Assembly (NCBI GenBank): GCA_014621425.1
Contig: JAANBB010000165.1
Span: 1-64,000, forward strand
Direction of reading: 5' to 3'
DNA length: 64,000 nt
DNA from: Cylindrodendrum hubeiense
Taxonomy: Eukaryota; Ascomycota; Sordariomycetes; Hypocreales; Nectriaceae
Positions 1-12,434 of this stretch are shown here, in pieces (the stretch's first letter is position 1; each line of letters begins with the position of its first letter). Made by a program: the position numbers and the translations under genes. The notes beneath the pieces were generated by a model that saw nothing but the letters and a program-made list of their open reading frames with translations, ran no database searches and had not been told where the DNA came from.

Positions 1-650
1 CCCGACGCTTCCAGAGCTCCGTCACCACGCCCGCCCCCGGCACCGTCCCGGCTACTACCAGCACCGCCAGCCTGCCCAACTACCATATCCAGGCCGACAA
101 GGCGACTTCGTACACGAGCCCGATGCCCCGTTGATACACACACAAGGAAGTGCTAACCTCTGGCCAGCACCTTCACCCCCGTCCCCAAGTCGATTCAGAT
201 TGGCACTGAGGAGATTCTCCCTGCCTCGACCATCTCGGGCGCTCCCATTGAACTCCAGGCCCGAACTGTCCGGTTAGTTTCAGCCTGCCTCCTACTACGA
301 CCATTTTACCCGTTGTCCAGGCATTGACAGGAACATACAGCATCTACCAGGAGACCAAGCCCGCGACCCAATCCGGCGAGTGGCGCGGTGAGCGCTGGCG
401 CATGGACTGGGACATTCTCCCCAAGGGCCACCGATGGGAGAACCCCCTGATGGGCTGGCAGTCATCTGGCGACTACATGCAGGGCACCCACATCAACTTC
501 AAGAGCAAGGACGACGCCATTCACTTCGCCGAGAAGCAGGGCTACGAGTACTTCGTTCAGGAGCCCAAGTCGAGGAAGATCAGCCCCAAGGCTTACGCCA
601 ACAACTTCCTCTACTCTCCCAAGAAGCTCAAGCACATCAGGACGAAATAG
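1..650 (+). CDS. nuo-21: NADH:ubiquinone oxidoreductase 21 kDa subunit (NDUFS4 type), 5' partial
   Basis: Accessory subunit of mitochondrial respiratory complex I (NDUFS4/AQDQ family), peripheral arm. The 5' end is outside the window. Exons read 1-109 (first full codon at 3), 168-272 and 341-650, with stop TAG at 648-650. Intron 110-167 has GTACAC and branch GCTAAC; intron 273-340 has GTTAGT and ends ACAG. Joining them restores the family signature ARTVRIYQ, then KPATQSGEW, a WDILPKG-type segment, W-x-SSGDYMQGT and the C-terminal FASKDDAIHFAEKQGY-like block (here INFKSKDDAIHFAEKQGYEY), ending in basic KKLKHIRTK. About 173 residues are visible, so only the start of the mitochondrial presequence is missing. 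It converges on GID8. Family assignment is firm; the symbol follows Neurospora usage. Confidence 0.9.
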
Positions 651-1052
651 ACAGGGTGTGTTGGCACAGGGCATCCGTATTGTAAATAAACTCTTTCAAG
701 ATACAATGGTATTGGTTTCAATTGCTTGAGAGCATCTCATGGCGTCTCAATTGAACAAAGACACGCTAAATCACTACATATATGCATCGAGACTGAATTA
801 TGGTTGGGAAATGTGATGAGTCAAGAGTCCCAATGCTGAGTTTGATTCACTCCACATAGCAGGACCCTCCATCTGTTGTTCATAATACATCTAGATATCT
901 TTCCCAAACGCCATGGAGCTTATCCCATCTCCATGTATCCTGTCCCATGGGGACAACCCAAACGCCTGACATGTGTCTAAAATAAAAACCTCATCGCTAA
1001 CTAAACAATTCGTAAAACGTGCTCGACATGTGTCACCATGTCTCGCAGAAAA
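651..1052. other. Convergent 3' intergenic region, complex I subunit / GID8
   Basis: About 400 bases between two stop codons that face each other. It is AT-richer than the flanking exons, with AATAAA-like stretches such as GTAAATAAAC near 681 and AAATAAAAAC near 980 that could serve 3' end formation on the plus strand. No coding or RNA gene is visible. Confidence 0.5.
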
Positions 1053-2263
1053 TTAAGTAGTAATCATTGGCTCGTGGCCATTCTCCCCATGGATGGATCG
1101 TCGGCCAGGACTGTCCGCGTCTTCTCCATTGAGGCCGATGTCGAGACGATCGGGAAGGCTCTTGCCCTTGTCCCGAGCCGTGTTCTCGGCCCAGACTCTC
1201 ATCTTCACGAGCTGGCGGATGGCAGCCTCCCGTCTCTGGGATTGCCTTTCCAGGATAGCCCTGTTGACTTTGTCTGCCACCTCCCGACGCAAGTCTGGGT
1301 GTAGCAGCGCAGAAAGACGTGGCTCAAGGGAGTCTGAAGGGAACAGTAGCAAGGCCATAGTTCGCTCCAAGTCTTCCAAGAACTTGGGGTTTGTGGGTGC
1401 CCTGGGTCCTAGTTGCTCGGTGGCAAATTTCAAGGCCGGGGCGATGTCTCCACCAGTGGCATTGCAGGAGCGGATAAGCTCTACTAGCTGAAGCCGTAAT
1501 AAGGCGAAGTGTAACGCCTTGTCTTCGTCCAGAATCTATGCAACTTGTTAGATCTTTGAGGTTCAATATAACAATGCATCAAATAATGTGTATGTGTGAC
1601 AGATAATCATAAAAAAGTGGTTGTTTCTCATCAAAGGCCCGAAGGCACTAAGAGTGGTGCATGTAAAACTCGAGTTCTAATCATAAAAGGGATATTGGGT
1701 TGTGACGGAAGGAAGGAAGGCAGCATACCTCTGGGTCAAGATCATTTAAGGTCTCGATCGCCATCTGGATGTTTCCTCCATGGATGGAATTCTGGATCTC
1801 CTGCCTGGCCTGGATGGAGCCTGTATCCTGGTGGGGTTGCAGGTTCGCTTCCTTGGAGAAATTTGCGGCGGCGTTGGGGTAGCCCTCCATGGTCAGGTAG
1901 TCCAGGATCAAGGCGTTGATATCGCTATGACCTCATTAGCAACTGCGATGGCATGATTGCAGAAAGTGAAGGATCAAGTAGGGTGTGAATCAGAAGTAAA
2001 GAAGAAGATTGATATCGTGTTTTCCGCATAATATGCTAGGAGAGATTCCCATTGATATAGCGTTCATCACATCACGGGTGGAGGGGAGGGAAAACCCAGC
2101 GGGTGGGGACAGATATAGCTTACCTTTTCGGCGACTTAACGTCCTCGACACGCCTGTCAAAGGCATGCTTGGCGGGGGTTGCAGTGGACGCAGAGGATGT
2201 CTGGGCAGCAGGTCAGCGTCTGGGCACGACAAAGACTGGCGACTGCTGAGGTAGACATACCAT
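1053..2263 (-). CDS. gid8: GID/CTLH E3 ligase subunit GID8 (LisH-CTLH-CRA protein)
   Basis: Scaffold subunit of the GID/CTLH ubiquitin ligase, which marks gluconeogenic enzymes for degradation in yeast. Exons on the minus strand are 2263-2261, 2200-2124, 1924-1729 and 1535-1053 (252 residues). A LisH motif (LILDYLTMEGYPNAAANF) covers residues ~30-50. A CTLH helix pair follows (IQARQEIQNSIHGGNIQMAI, then ETLNDLDPEILDED), and the CRA part runs LHFALLRLQLVELI to the C-terminus. Introns have canonical ends (GTATGT, GTAAGC, GTATGC; acceptors CAG, TAG, TAG). The first coding exon is only the ATG, followed directly by GTATGT. The C-terminal ~40 residues are charged and family-variable. It is divergent from URK1 over a 1.5-kb gap and probably constitutive. 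Family call is strong; the start is inferred from splice logic. Confidence 0.88.
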
Positions 2264-3744
2264 GGTTCCAGATTTTGCAAGGCGTCTCGACACCAGCTAG
2301 CTCTCAGAGCAGCAGGAGGGAGGGAGAGGATGTGTGAGGGGAAGAAGAATAGCCGTAGCCGGTAAGCAGGCCGGACGGTGCTGATTCAGCGCATTTGGGA
2401 CGTCGACAAGAGAGCCAGTCTCTGACAAGAGAGAGCTCGAGCCGGTGGAAGCTGTTGTGAGAGGAGAGAGAAAGCTTTGCAGAGGAAGAAATTGAGAGAG
2501 GAATGTAGAGGAGAAGAGGAAGCAGGAGTGATTGGGGCGAAGGAAAAGAGCCGCCGGGTTTTCGTGGGCCCAGGCTGGCCGACGACGCTTGATGGGGGCT
2601 GGGGACCAATCATGTGACTGGAATGGCTGCCCACCCGGAGCTTCTGCCCTGCATGGTGCCTGAGGATCTAAAATGAGACCCCGCCATTATTCCGTCCTCC
2701 GTGCTCCACAGAGCGCTGAGCTGGGCTGCTGTGGGAAGCCACTGGAGCGCTGGAAACCCAACTGAGATGCGAGCGGTCAGAACCGTGTCGCAGCCCTTTC
2801 AACCCCCCGCCCCCCGCGTCAGGGCGTCAGGGCGTCGGGGCGTCACACCTCTCGTTAGTTACCGTTAGACGGCCGGGGATGGGTGGGAGCGTGCATGAGG
2901 ATACAGCAGAGACGGGACGAGCAGAGGGAAAGGAACTCCAGGTCTCAAATAGGAAAACGTGGGCTCCATCTCCCTTTGCCGTGCTCCATGGCTCGTCAGG
3001 TCTCAGGCCAGACAGTCGATACAGGCCCAGCCAAGCCACAGTCTCTGCTGTGACGCCGTCATGAGCCCAGCTGCCCAGCTTGGTCATGGGCTGTTTTCGC
3101 TGGTCATGGCATAATGCTTATCTCTTGAGACAGATGGAGAGAGTCAGTGAACAGCGAGGCGTCTAGCTCGCACACCCCGGGCTTAGCCTCTCGGTACCTT
3201 TACCCTTTACTCTTTACCTATCCGTACATGTGCCTTAGCTTTTGCCCGCCGGGCGCCTCCGTCCTGCGATCCATGACCCATGGGCAAGCAGGGTCACCGG
3301 GCAGCGTCTCCTCCTTTCTCCATCTTTAACTCCAACCGCGTCAGTTGGTTTCTGAGGTAGTTCGCCATCTCCGCTTCTTGCTGACTTTGTTCGCAAACAT
3401 AAACCCTCGCATAAACCCTCTCTCCCTTTGCTGTTTCCAGGCTTCAACGGCGTCCGCAAGCATCGCTCTCTCTCGGCTTTGCTGTGGATCTCGGTCTGAC
3501 CAAAGCTCGTGCTCACCCGCAGTCCAGTGTCCACAGCCGCCGTAGTGCAAGCCTTGGTGACAGGGACAGGGCTACCCTGAAGGCGATGCAGACCGTTCAC
3601 TGCTAAGCAACTGCCAAATTCTACGCCCTGGTCGCTATCTCCTCCACCTTGTCTGGGGTTTCGTTTTCTGGTATAATCCCTCGCCTGGGATCATTTCTAC
3701 CCCAACAGCCATTAACCATAACCCGAGAGCTACTGCTGCCCATC
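2264..3744. promoter_or_regulatory. Divergent upstream region of GID8 and URK1
   Basis: A 1.5-kb region between two start codons pointing outwards. It contains purine-rich tracts towards GID8 and C/T-rich leader sequence towards URK1 (for example the CTTTACCCTTTACTCTTTACC run near 3200), typical of fungal 5' UTRs. A short 8-bp tandem repeat (GCGTCAGG, about four copies) lies at 2816-2846. The open frames here are composition artefacts; I see no supported gene. Confidence 0.5.
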
Positions 3745-5600
3745 ATGACCGGACTTGAGAGCCATGTCACGGTTCAGAAGCGGGCCTACTACTCGCCTCC
3801 ATGGGCCGACGTCAGCATCATTGGCGTCGCTGGCAGCTCTGGCTCGGGCAAGTCTACGCTGGCCCAGGCTATCGTCAAGAAGCTCAACCTGCCCTGGGTC
3901 GTTATTCTGTCAATGGCATGATCCCCCAGCTTAGTTGGGTTTACCACGTTTACTCATTATCTACCAGGACTCTTTCTACAAGACCTTGACACCCGAGCAA
4001 TCCAAGCTCGCCTTTGCTAACGAGTATGACTTTGACTCTCCAGATGTATGGCCTTGCCCTCATTCATCATCTACTCCACTCAGGAATCCAGAGATGCTGA
4101 CCTCTTGGGTGTCGTAGGCCATTGACTTTGACATCTTGGTTGAGAGGCTGCGAGATCTCAAGGCTGGGTACGTTCGTCCCTAAAATGAACATGGACATTG
4201 ACTGACACTGGCTGAACAGAAAGCGGGCCGACATTCCCGTTTACTCTTTCGCCAAGCACCAGCGGATGGAGCATACGACATCCATCTACTCACCTCATGT
4301 GCTTGTCTTGGAGGGAATTTTTGCCCTCTATGATCCTCGGGTCCTGGAGTTGTTGGACATGGGCGTACGTCAATCACGTCCAATCATTTCTTCGATGAGG
4401 CTGACATGCTTACGATCAATGTCAGATTTACTGTGAAGCTGACGGAGATACCTGCTTGTCACGAAGAAGTAAGTAACTGGCAAACAACCAATCGCCAATC
4501 TCGTGTCAACTAGAACTGATACGTGGTTGAACCAGTCGTCCGTGATGTACGAGAGCGGGGCCGTGATATCGAGGGTGTGATCAAGCAATGGTTCGGGTTT
4601 GTCAAGCCCAACTTCGAGAAGGTTGGTGCAGCAGCGAGTGTGTTACAGGTTGCGTCGAACAGCAGAAGCTGACACATATATCCAGTTCGTTGAGCCTCAA
4701 CGAAAGGTGGCCGATCTCATTGTGCCTAGAGGAATCGAGAATCGCGTGGCTCTCGGTAAGTTTTGTACACGACCATGACTGTGTGAGGACAACCCGGCTG
4801 ACGCAGTCCAAGATATGATGGTTCAATTCATTGAGAAGAAGCTCTTTGAAAAATCGCGACACCATCGAGAGGCTTTATCCCAGTTGGAAATTGCGTGTAA
4901 GGAGTCGCCGCTTTCTGACCGGGTTGTGGTTCTCGACGAGACGCCCCAACTCAAGTTTATGAACACAATCCTCCAGGACATTGACACTTGTCCGGAAGAT
5001 TTCATCTTTTACTTTGACCGGCTGGCTAGCCTCATCATCGAACAGTGAGATACCTTGACACGAAACAAAAGACCTTGGGACCGTCGATCCAGTGAGCTGA
5101 CAGACTCATCATCTAGGGCCCTTAACAATGTCCAGTTCAAGGAGGCGACCATTGTGACCCCTCAGGGACACACGTACAGTGGACTCGCGCCGAAAGGCGA
5201 GGTCTGCGCCGTGCTTGTGCTCCGGGGCGGTTCGGCGTTTGAACCGGCGCTACGGAAGACAATCCCCGATTGTCGGACAGGCCGGATCCTGATCCAGTCC
5301 GACTTTTCCACGGGGGAGCCAGAGCTGCACTACCTACGGTTGCCGGACAACATCCAGAACCAGGAGAGCGTGCTGCTGATAGACACGCAAATGGCGAGTG
5401 GAGGGGCAGCATTGATGGCTGTGCAGGTGCTTGTCGATCACGGGGTCCCACAGGAGCGCATTGTGCTGGCGACGTACTCGGCTGGCAAGATCGGGCTGCA
5501 CCGGTTGACGTCGGTATTCCCGGAGATCACGGCGGTGGTATGCAACATGCTGGATACGCCCGACGAACGGTGGGTGGAGCGAAGATATTTCCGCTGCTGA
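3745..5600 (+). CDS. urk1: Uridine kinase with C-terminal UPRT-like domain
   Basis: Phosphorylates uridine and cytidine in the pyrimidine salvage pathway, in the cytoplasm. Nine exons: 3745-3915, 3968-4045, 4118-4167, 4220-4364, 4426-4468, 4536-4621, 4686-4755, 4807-5044 and 5117-5600 (454 residues). The N-terminal kinase domain has the P-loop GVAGSSGSGKST (~27-38), DSFYK right after intron 1, the YDFDSPDAIDFD segment, and RRIVRDVRERGRD. The C-terminal third is uracil-phosphoribosyltransferase-like, with a PRPP-site-like LLIDTQMASGGAALMA and a terminal YFRC. As in eukaryotic UCK-like proteins this domain may be non-catalytic. Intron 1 (3916-3967) begins GC rather than GT; a phase-0 join giving ILSM/DSFYK needs exactly this border. 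The other introns are canonical. ATG 3745 is chosen because upstream in-frame starts would be non-ATG. Confidence 0.9.
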
Positions 5601-6632
5601 TGGGTCTGCTGGATCTCGACGTGGTTATCAGCCGCATGCTTGTTGATTCAATGCGTGGGGGTGTCTCGCTGCTTGTTCCGTTGATCTACCTGATGCGACA
5701 CGTTTATAGATGTTGTCTGGGGCATACCTGCATGATATAAATCACAATCAACCCGATAGAAACCGTCACTCATCTAGAGCGGCATCGGACAGAGAGTACG
5801 TACGTCGCATGGTGGATAGGTGAGCGGTATATAAAGCAGATCCGGCCTGTCCGAGACTCCGAGGAACCCCGTCATTCCGGGACGTGGAACGGAGATGTGT
5901 GTAGCAAACCCAGCGCCATATCGCCTCGTGGTCCACATAATCCCATCACTCGGCCTGCGAACAAGGATCGAGTGACGAGTCGGCGGCCAAACTACTGTAC
6001 AGGCGCAAACCAACCCTTACCCTTCGCAGCAGACGGCCCGTTAAGCAGCCGACCGTTCCGGTAAGGCGTGCCAAGTAGTCGATCGGGAATAGGCCTGCAG
6101 TAATCGATCAATCATCAATGACAAGCAAAGTAGCAGCATTACTTCACACTTACATACGCAAATGAGTGTGCGAGTGTAATAGATTGCAAGGGTCTCCCGG
6201 AGGAGCTGTGTCGCACAGGTGGAGCCCGCCGATGATCGGTCGCCGAGCCAAGAGTTCGGCGCCCGTGTTTGGCGAACGACAGCTGCTCTGCAATGACGTA
6301 GAGTACCGCCATAGAGTGCCACCGTAGTGGTTGTGTGTCTCTGTACGTACTGTGTGGCCACCACCTCACCCTCGCCATAATCCTTCCACTACACACCACC
6401 ACACACTTGAACTCACATAAGCATTTCCATCTCCATCTTCGACTTCTTTGCCCCTCCATCGGTTGCAGGCCATTGACCCTCCGCACCACGAGGCCTCCCT
6501 TCCCTCGCACGACATGTTGAGCTGAGCTGGTCCTTGTTCCAAGCTCCCCTCCCCCTGCTCTCCCTCACCGGCAATCCATCGTCAATCGTTCACGTCAGCC
6601 GAGCTCGATCTTCCGCGATCCCAACCGTAACC
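5601..6632. promoter_or_regulatory. Intergenic region and upstream region of the external NADH dehydrogenase
   Basis: About 1 kb. The first part is probably the URK1 3' UTR. The part from about 6340 onward is C/A-rich leader-like sequence (CACACACCACCACACAC, then CATTTCCATCTCCATCTTCG). A four-codon upstream ORF (ATG TTG AGC TGA) lies at 6514-6525, 107 bases before the main ATG. No other gene is supported. Confidence 0.5.
6514..6525 (+). promoter_or_regulatory. Possible minimal upstream ORF before the NDE1 start
   Basis: ATG TTG AGC TGA, ending 107 bases before the main ATG at 6633. It matters only if transcription begins upstream of 6514, which the sequence does not show. Confidence 0.25.
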
Positions 6633-8754
6633 ATGTCGTCGGCCTCCTCGCTCACGGCTATGCGCCTGGTCCGCGCCCGCCATTCCGCAACCACGACCGC
6701 ATCGCGGCTTGCCCGGCCACGATGCCCAGCCCAGCTCCGGAGCTTCTCCAAGCTCTCGGGCGCCTCGACGACCAAGCGCACTCAGACCACGACAGGCGCT
6801 ATTCGACGACTTCCCTCCCATTTCTTCCTGCGGGCGCTCTCCGGGAAGCCGCTTCCCCAGCGGTCGTCGTGGATCCTCAACTTCTGCTACCGAGGCGCTG
6901 CCTGGGTCGGCACGTCGCTAACTGTCTTTGGTATCGGCGTCTTCGCCTTCTTTGCCTTCGACGCCAGCACCTACAAGGACCACCCCATCCACGGCGACAT
7001 TGACGTTTCCAAGATTGCCCTCAATCCCCGTCGCGGCGGCTCCAAGAACTTGCCCGTCGCAGACGCCTTCATTGACGACGATGACTGCGAAGAGAAGCGC
7101 GCCCTGAAGGACAAGCCCCGACTTGTCATCCTCGGTGGTGGATGGGGTGGAGTGGCCCTCTTGAAAGAACTCAACCCAGATGACTACCATGTCACCGTCA
7201 TCTCGCCCACCAACTACTTCCTGTTCACCCCAATGCTTCCCTCCGCTACTGTTGGAACCCTCGAGATGCGATCCCTCGTCGAGCCCATCCGCCGTATCCT
7301 GAGCCGTGTCAAGGGCCACTTCATCCGGGCCAAGGCCGAGGACGTTGACTTCTCCCACAAAATGGTTGAAGTCTCTCAGTTGGACGCCCAAGGCAAAGAG
7401 ACCCGGTTCTACGTGCCTTACGATAAGCTTGTCATCGCAGTTGGGTCTGTCACGAACCCCCACGGCGTCAAGGGGCTGGAGAATGCCTTCTTCCTCAAGG
7501 ACATCAACGACGCGCGCATGATTCGCAACAAGGTCATCCAAAACCTGGAGCTTGCCTGCTTACCCACCACCACCGATGAGGAGCGGAAGCGCCTTCTTTC
7601 CTTCGTCATCAGCGGCGGAGGCCCCACTGGTGTCGAATTTGCTGCTGAGCTCGTTGACCTCCTCAACGAGGACCTGACAAGACACTTCCCACGACTCCTG
7701 CGAAATGAAATCTCCGTCCACCTCATCCAGAGCCGGGGCCATATCCTGAACACCTACGACGAGACCGTCTCCAAGTATGCCGAAGACCGCTTCGCCCGTG
7801 ACCAGATCCAGATCATGACGAACTCTCGAGTCAAGGAGGTCCAGTCAGACAAGATCATCTTCAGCCAGAAGATGGCAGACGGCACCGTCGTCACCAAAGA
7901 GCTCCCCATTGGCTTCTGTTTGTGGTCAACCGGCGTTGCCCAGAACGGCTTCTGCAAGACGCTCTCTGACAAGCTAGGCCGATCCCAAACGAATCGACAT
8001 GCCCTCGAGACAGACACGCATCTACGGGTCAACGGCACACCTTTGGGTGACGTCTATGCCATCGGCGACTGCTCTACGGTCCAGAACAACGTGACCGATC
8101 ATATAGTCACCTTTCTCCGCCACCTCGCCTGGAAGAAGGGCAAGGACCCGGAGACGCTGCAGCTTCACTTTAGTGATTGGCGTGAGGTTGCCCAGGACGT
8201 CAAGAAGCGCTTCCCCCAGGCTGTCAATCACCTCAAGCGCCTAGACAAGCTCTTTAACGAGTTTGACAAGGATCAATCAGGCACACTCGACTTCGGCGAG
8301 CTGCGTGAGCTCCTCCTTCAAATCGACAGCAAACTCACATCGCTACCTGCCACCGCCCAGCGTGCTCACCAGCAGGGCCAGTACCTCGCCCGTAAATTCA
8401 CCCGCTTGAGCCACATGTCTGAGGGCCTTCGCGTCAATGAGATCAACGACGGTGACGTTGACGCTGCTGTTCACAGGGCTTTTGAGTACCGTCACCTTGG
8501 TAGCCTGGCCTACGTCGGCAACTCGGCCGTCTTCGATCTTGGCAACGGCTGGAACTTTGCCGGTGGACTGTGGGCCGTGTATGCCTGGCGATCTGTTTAC
8601 TTTGCCCAGAGCGTGAGCTTCCGTACGCGTATTCTCATGGCCATGGACTGGGCTAAGCGAGGACTGTTTGGTCGAGGTATGTTACTGTCTACACTAACTA
8701 GTTTTGATGCCCAAAGCTGACGTTTGTTCTTTTCTAGATTTGATGAGCTTTTAA
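6633..8754 (+). CDS. nde1: External alternative NAD(P)H dehydrogenase with EF-hand (NDE1 type)
   Basis: Single-polypeptide type II NAD(P)H:ubiquinone oxidoreductase. It oxidises cytosolic NAD(P)H at the outer face of the inner mitochondrial membrane without pumping protons. Exons 6633-8676 and 8738-8754 give 686 residues. Features in order: an Arg/Ser-rich N-terminus (mitochondrial presequence), a hydrophobic segment ~88-108, an FAD-binding fold with VILGGGWGG (~163), a second Rossmann fold with VISGGGPTGVEFAAEL (~323), an EF-hand loop DKDQSGTLDFGE (~545) inserted as in calcium-dependent fungal NDE1, and the C-terminal amphipathic FARSLFGRDLMSF-like end. Removing intron 8677-8737 replaces an extended tail with a short DLMSF ending. 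The start ATG is in ACCATGTCG context. EF-hand position 12 is Glu, so calcium binding is plausible. Confidence 0.92.
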
Positions 8755-9062
8755 GGGCTTATATGACCAAAGGAGTCATGAAATACAACTCCCGGGGCGT
8801 TGGTGATGTAAGGTCAGGAGTACGACGTTACGAAAATCAACACTGAAAATTACAGATTCATGGTTTGTTCATATGGGGTTTCCACCGGCTATAAATTTGC
8901 GAGGTTCTATTATCGATATCTATTCCCTTGACTCTTCTTCGTGTATATAAGCATAGAACTGAAGGATGGGCCAGACGGGCAACGAGATCCATGACCGGTA
9001 TAAACAAAATGACACTTGTATAAATTTCGCTAAACTCCAGCACGGCTTTTGATGTACTCGTT
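8755..9062. other. Convergent 3' region, NDE1 / NOP53
   Basis: About 300 AT-richer bases between facing stop codons. Nothing coding is seen. Confidence 0.5.
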
Positions 9063-10433
9063 CTATATCGTGAAATCCTTGTACGTCCACTTCTCGGTAT
9101 ACTTCCGGGCGGACAGCTTGTGGAAGGGGAGGTGGCGACGGCTCTCGACCTTGCCGCGGACAAGCATGCTGCGGTATCGGTCCCTGAGCAGGTTGCCCTC
9201 GGGCTTGAGCAGACGCAGCGACTCCTGCAGCTCGTCGGGGAGGACGAGTTCGAGGTCGCCCTCCGGCAGCTTGTACTTGCCGAGCTGCTTGCGCCGCAGC
9301 TTGTGCTCCTTGAGGTCGGTGGCGATCTCCTCGTCGGACTCGACGGCGAGGATGAGCTCGCGGTTGCGGTCCCGCTCCTCGATCTCCTCGGCGATCTCCG
9401 TGATGCGGTGCTCCTGGCGGCGCTGGGTTTTGACGGCGGCCTTGTGCTTGGCCAGACGCTCCTCCTCCTTCCGGCGCTTGATGCGGTTGCGCTGGGTCTG
9501 CGTCTTCCTCTCCGGTCGCTTGGCCGTCAGCTTTCCATCCTCGGCGCCGCTCTGGAAACCCTCCCACTCTGAGTCCTCCTCCCACTCTGACATATTGGCC
9601 CGGGCCTCAGCTGCCTCGGCCTCGGCCGCTGATTTAGCAGCAGCCTCTTGTTTCAAGCGGTCTGCCTCTTCAGCTGCCACACGTTTGCGCTCAACCTCAA
9701 GGGCCTTCTCACTCTCCTCCGCCAGGCGCACCTCGTAGTCAGTGAACACAGGGTTGTAGCTGTAGCCGCCTGAGGGCGTCTGGACGGCAGCGACCTGCTT
9801 GCCGTTCTCAAGCAGCGAGATGGGGGCTTTCTTCATGGTCTTAGGGGCCTTGGCCTTCTCTTGATGGGGGATGAAGTCGTTGACATCGACCTCCTGCACC
9901 GGGGCAGGCATATCCCAGACATCGTAGGTGGCATCCTTGACGTCAATAGTGTTGTCGTGCTGGCCGTCGGCGACCCGTTTTAAGCGGCAAAGCTCCTTGT
10001 GGGAGACCCAGCCGGTTCGCTGGCGCTTCGCGGAGATGAGGCCGTTGGTAGTCTTGTCGCTGGGGCGCTTGCGCATGGAGACGGCGGGGACGGCTGATCG
10101 CTGGGCGAGGATGTCGTCGGCCTTCAGGGTCTTCTTGACATGCTTGGACCTTTTAGCGAGTTGCGAGTCGCCTTTGACGTCGACGGTGAACAGATCTTCG
10201 GAGGCCTTCTCCTTGATAACACCACTGTTGATATGTTAGCACATTGGAGACCCAATATACAGAAGAGAAGATGCCTACCCTCGGATGATCTCCTCATTCA
10301 ACTCTACGAGGCCATGCTGGACTTCGCTGACATCGACATTCTTTCGCCATGCCTTCTTGCCCTTTCGGGAGGGCTGGTTAGGCTGGCTCGGGGCCTCGCC
10401 GGACCCGATGGTCTTGGACTTGATGACAGGCAT
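9063..10433 (-). CDS. nop53: 60S ribosome biogenesis factor NOP53 (GLTSCR2/PICT1 family)
   Basis: Nucleolar assembly factor for the 60S subunit; in yeast it recruits the exosome helicase Mtr4 for 7S pre-rRNA processing. Exons 10433-10279 and 10224-9063 give 438 residues. The N-terminal part has the family pattern QPSRKGKKAWRKNVDVS, consistent with the Mtr4-contacting region of this family, followed by EDLFTVD, then long charged helices rich in Glu/Arg/Lys (~200-330), GKYKLPEGDLELVLPDEL and a basic C-terminus ending KYTEKWTYKDFTI. Intron 10225-10278 has GTAGGC, branch GCTAAC and CAG. Codons are strongly G/C-ending, as in the other housekeeping genes here. It is divergent from YPT6 (about 600-bp shared upstream region) and convergent with NDE1. 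Confidence 0.88.
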
Positions 10434-11029
10434 TGTAGGGACCGATTCGAATTTCAACGGGAATTGGAATGGTGCCAAACAAGAGACTCTGGTTCTTCTT
10501 GCTGATGGTCGCGGACGAGATGCAGGTTCAGTTGGTGGTGGGGGACTTGAACATTCTCTTAATTTTTTAGTGGGGCAGTTCAGATAGGGCCCCGTTATGC
10601 CGCTATCTCCCGGCATTGGCATAAACTGTACTCGATTGGACTCGCGTATTAGACGGATCGCATAACAGACGGAGCAGGCTCTTTTATCCGCACGTGCCCC
10701 AACAGGGTGGGCCGGAAAGGGTGCTGTCATGGGCGGACTCCATCACGGGAGGTATCCTCCTGCCAATTCCAGGTTCCTCCAGACGACGACATTGACCTCC
10801 TTTCCTCGGCCCTGCACCCTCGACACTCGCCTCAACACCCGAACCATCACGCCCAAGTCGCATTCGCCAGCCCTTCTGCCAGGCCTAGTCCGCGCCGTCT
10901 TCTTTTCCCGCCCGTATCCCCCAGCTATCAACTCCTGGACGAACGCCGGCCGCCTTTGGTTTGGCGTTGACAGCTGTCCCATCTCGCCTCCCATCCCGCG
11001 CAGTGGACTAATTCGATACAACCGCAACA
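10434..11029. promoter_or_regulatory. Bidirectional upstream region NOP53 / YPT6
   Basis: 596 bases between divergent starts. A CACGTG E-box lies at 10691-10696, near the middle. The YPT6-proximal part is C/T-rich leader sequence with many CCC/CTC runs. No other gene. Confidence 0.5.
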
Positions 11030-11988
<959 letters not shown>

Positions 11989-12434
11989 ACACCCCACAAG
12001 CAAGTTTGGGATTGGAGTATAGGAGTATCCGGGGAAGGTCAAGCCATGCTAGTGACGTGGACGAGGCTTTGTGCCTCGTTGCACCGGATAGGATATCAAG
12101 CATAGCGTATGGATCTGAGCGCGGGAGCTTGTATAATACAACCAGGACTACGAGCCTACGATCGTTATATAAGACACATTAATGCCTTGTCTTCTTTTTT
12201 TGGCTGGGTGCCCGAACGCCAGCCGTGTTCTGCAAGGGATCGCGTGGCGCATACATGGCGGCAGGGAACAGGGGGGTTGTTCTGTTACATCCGCCCTGGG
12301 TCTTCAGCATTGGACTTCGGTCAATTCTAAAGTCTCTATTTTTGGGTCTTGTATCAATATCGACGCGGCATAGCCTCTCCAGAATTATTATCGCATGACT
12401 TGTCCCTGAGGATATGAACTTTCTTGAGTTTATT
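11989..12434. other. Convergent 3' region, YPT6 / RKI1
   Basis: 446 bases between facing stops. The short open frames have no recognisable protein character. Probably two 3' UTRs. Confidence 0.5.

Noticed and set aside
324..340. Start of the complex I subunit at 324
   Set aside because: It uses TTG inside an intron. Splicing 273-340 restores the conserved ARTVRIYQ and continuity with upstream exons.
8677..8720. Longer NDE1 C-terminus running to 8720
   Set aside because: GTATGT at 8677 and TCTAG at 8737 define an intron, and the spliced end (GRDLMSF) matches the family better.
9120..9572. 150-codon plus-strand ORF rich in Leu/Val/Glu
   Set aside because: Antisense shadow of the charged helices of NOP53.
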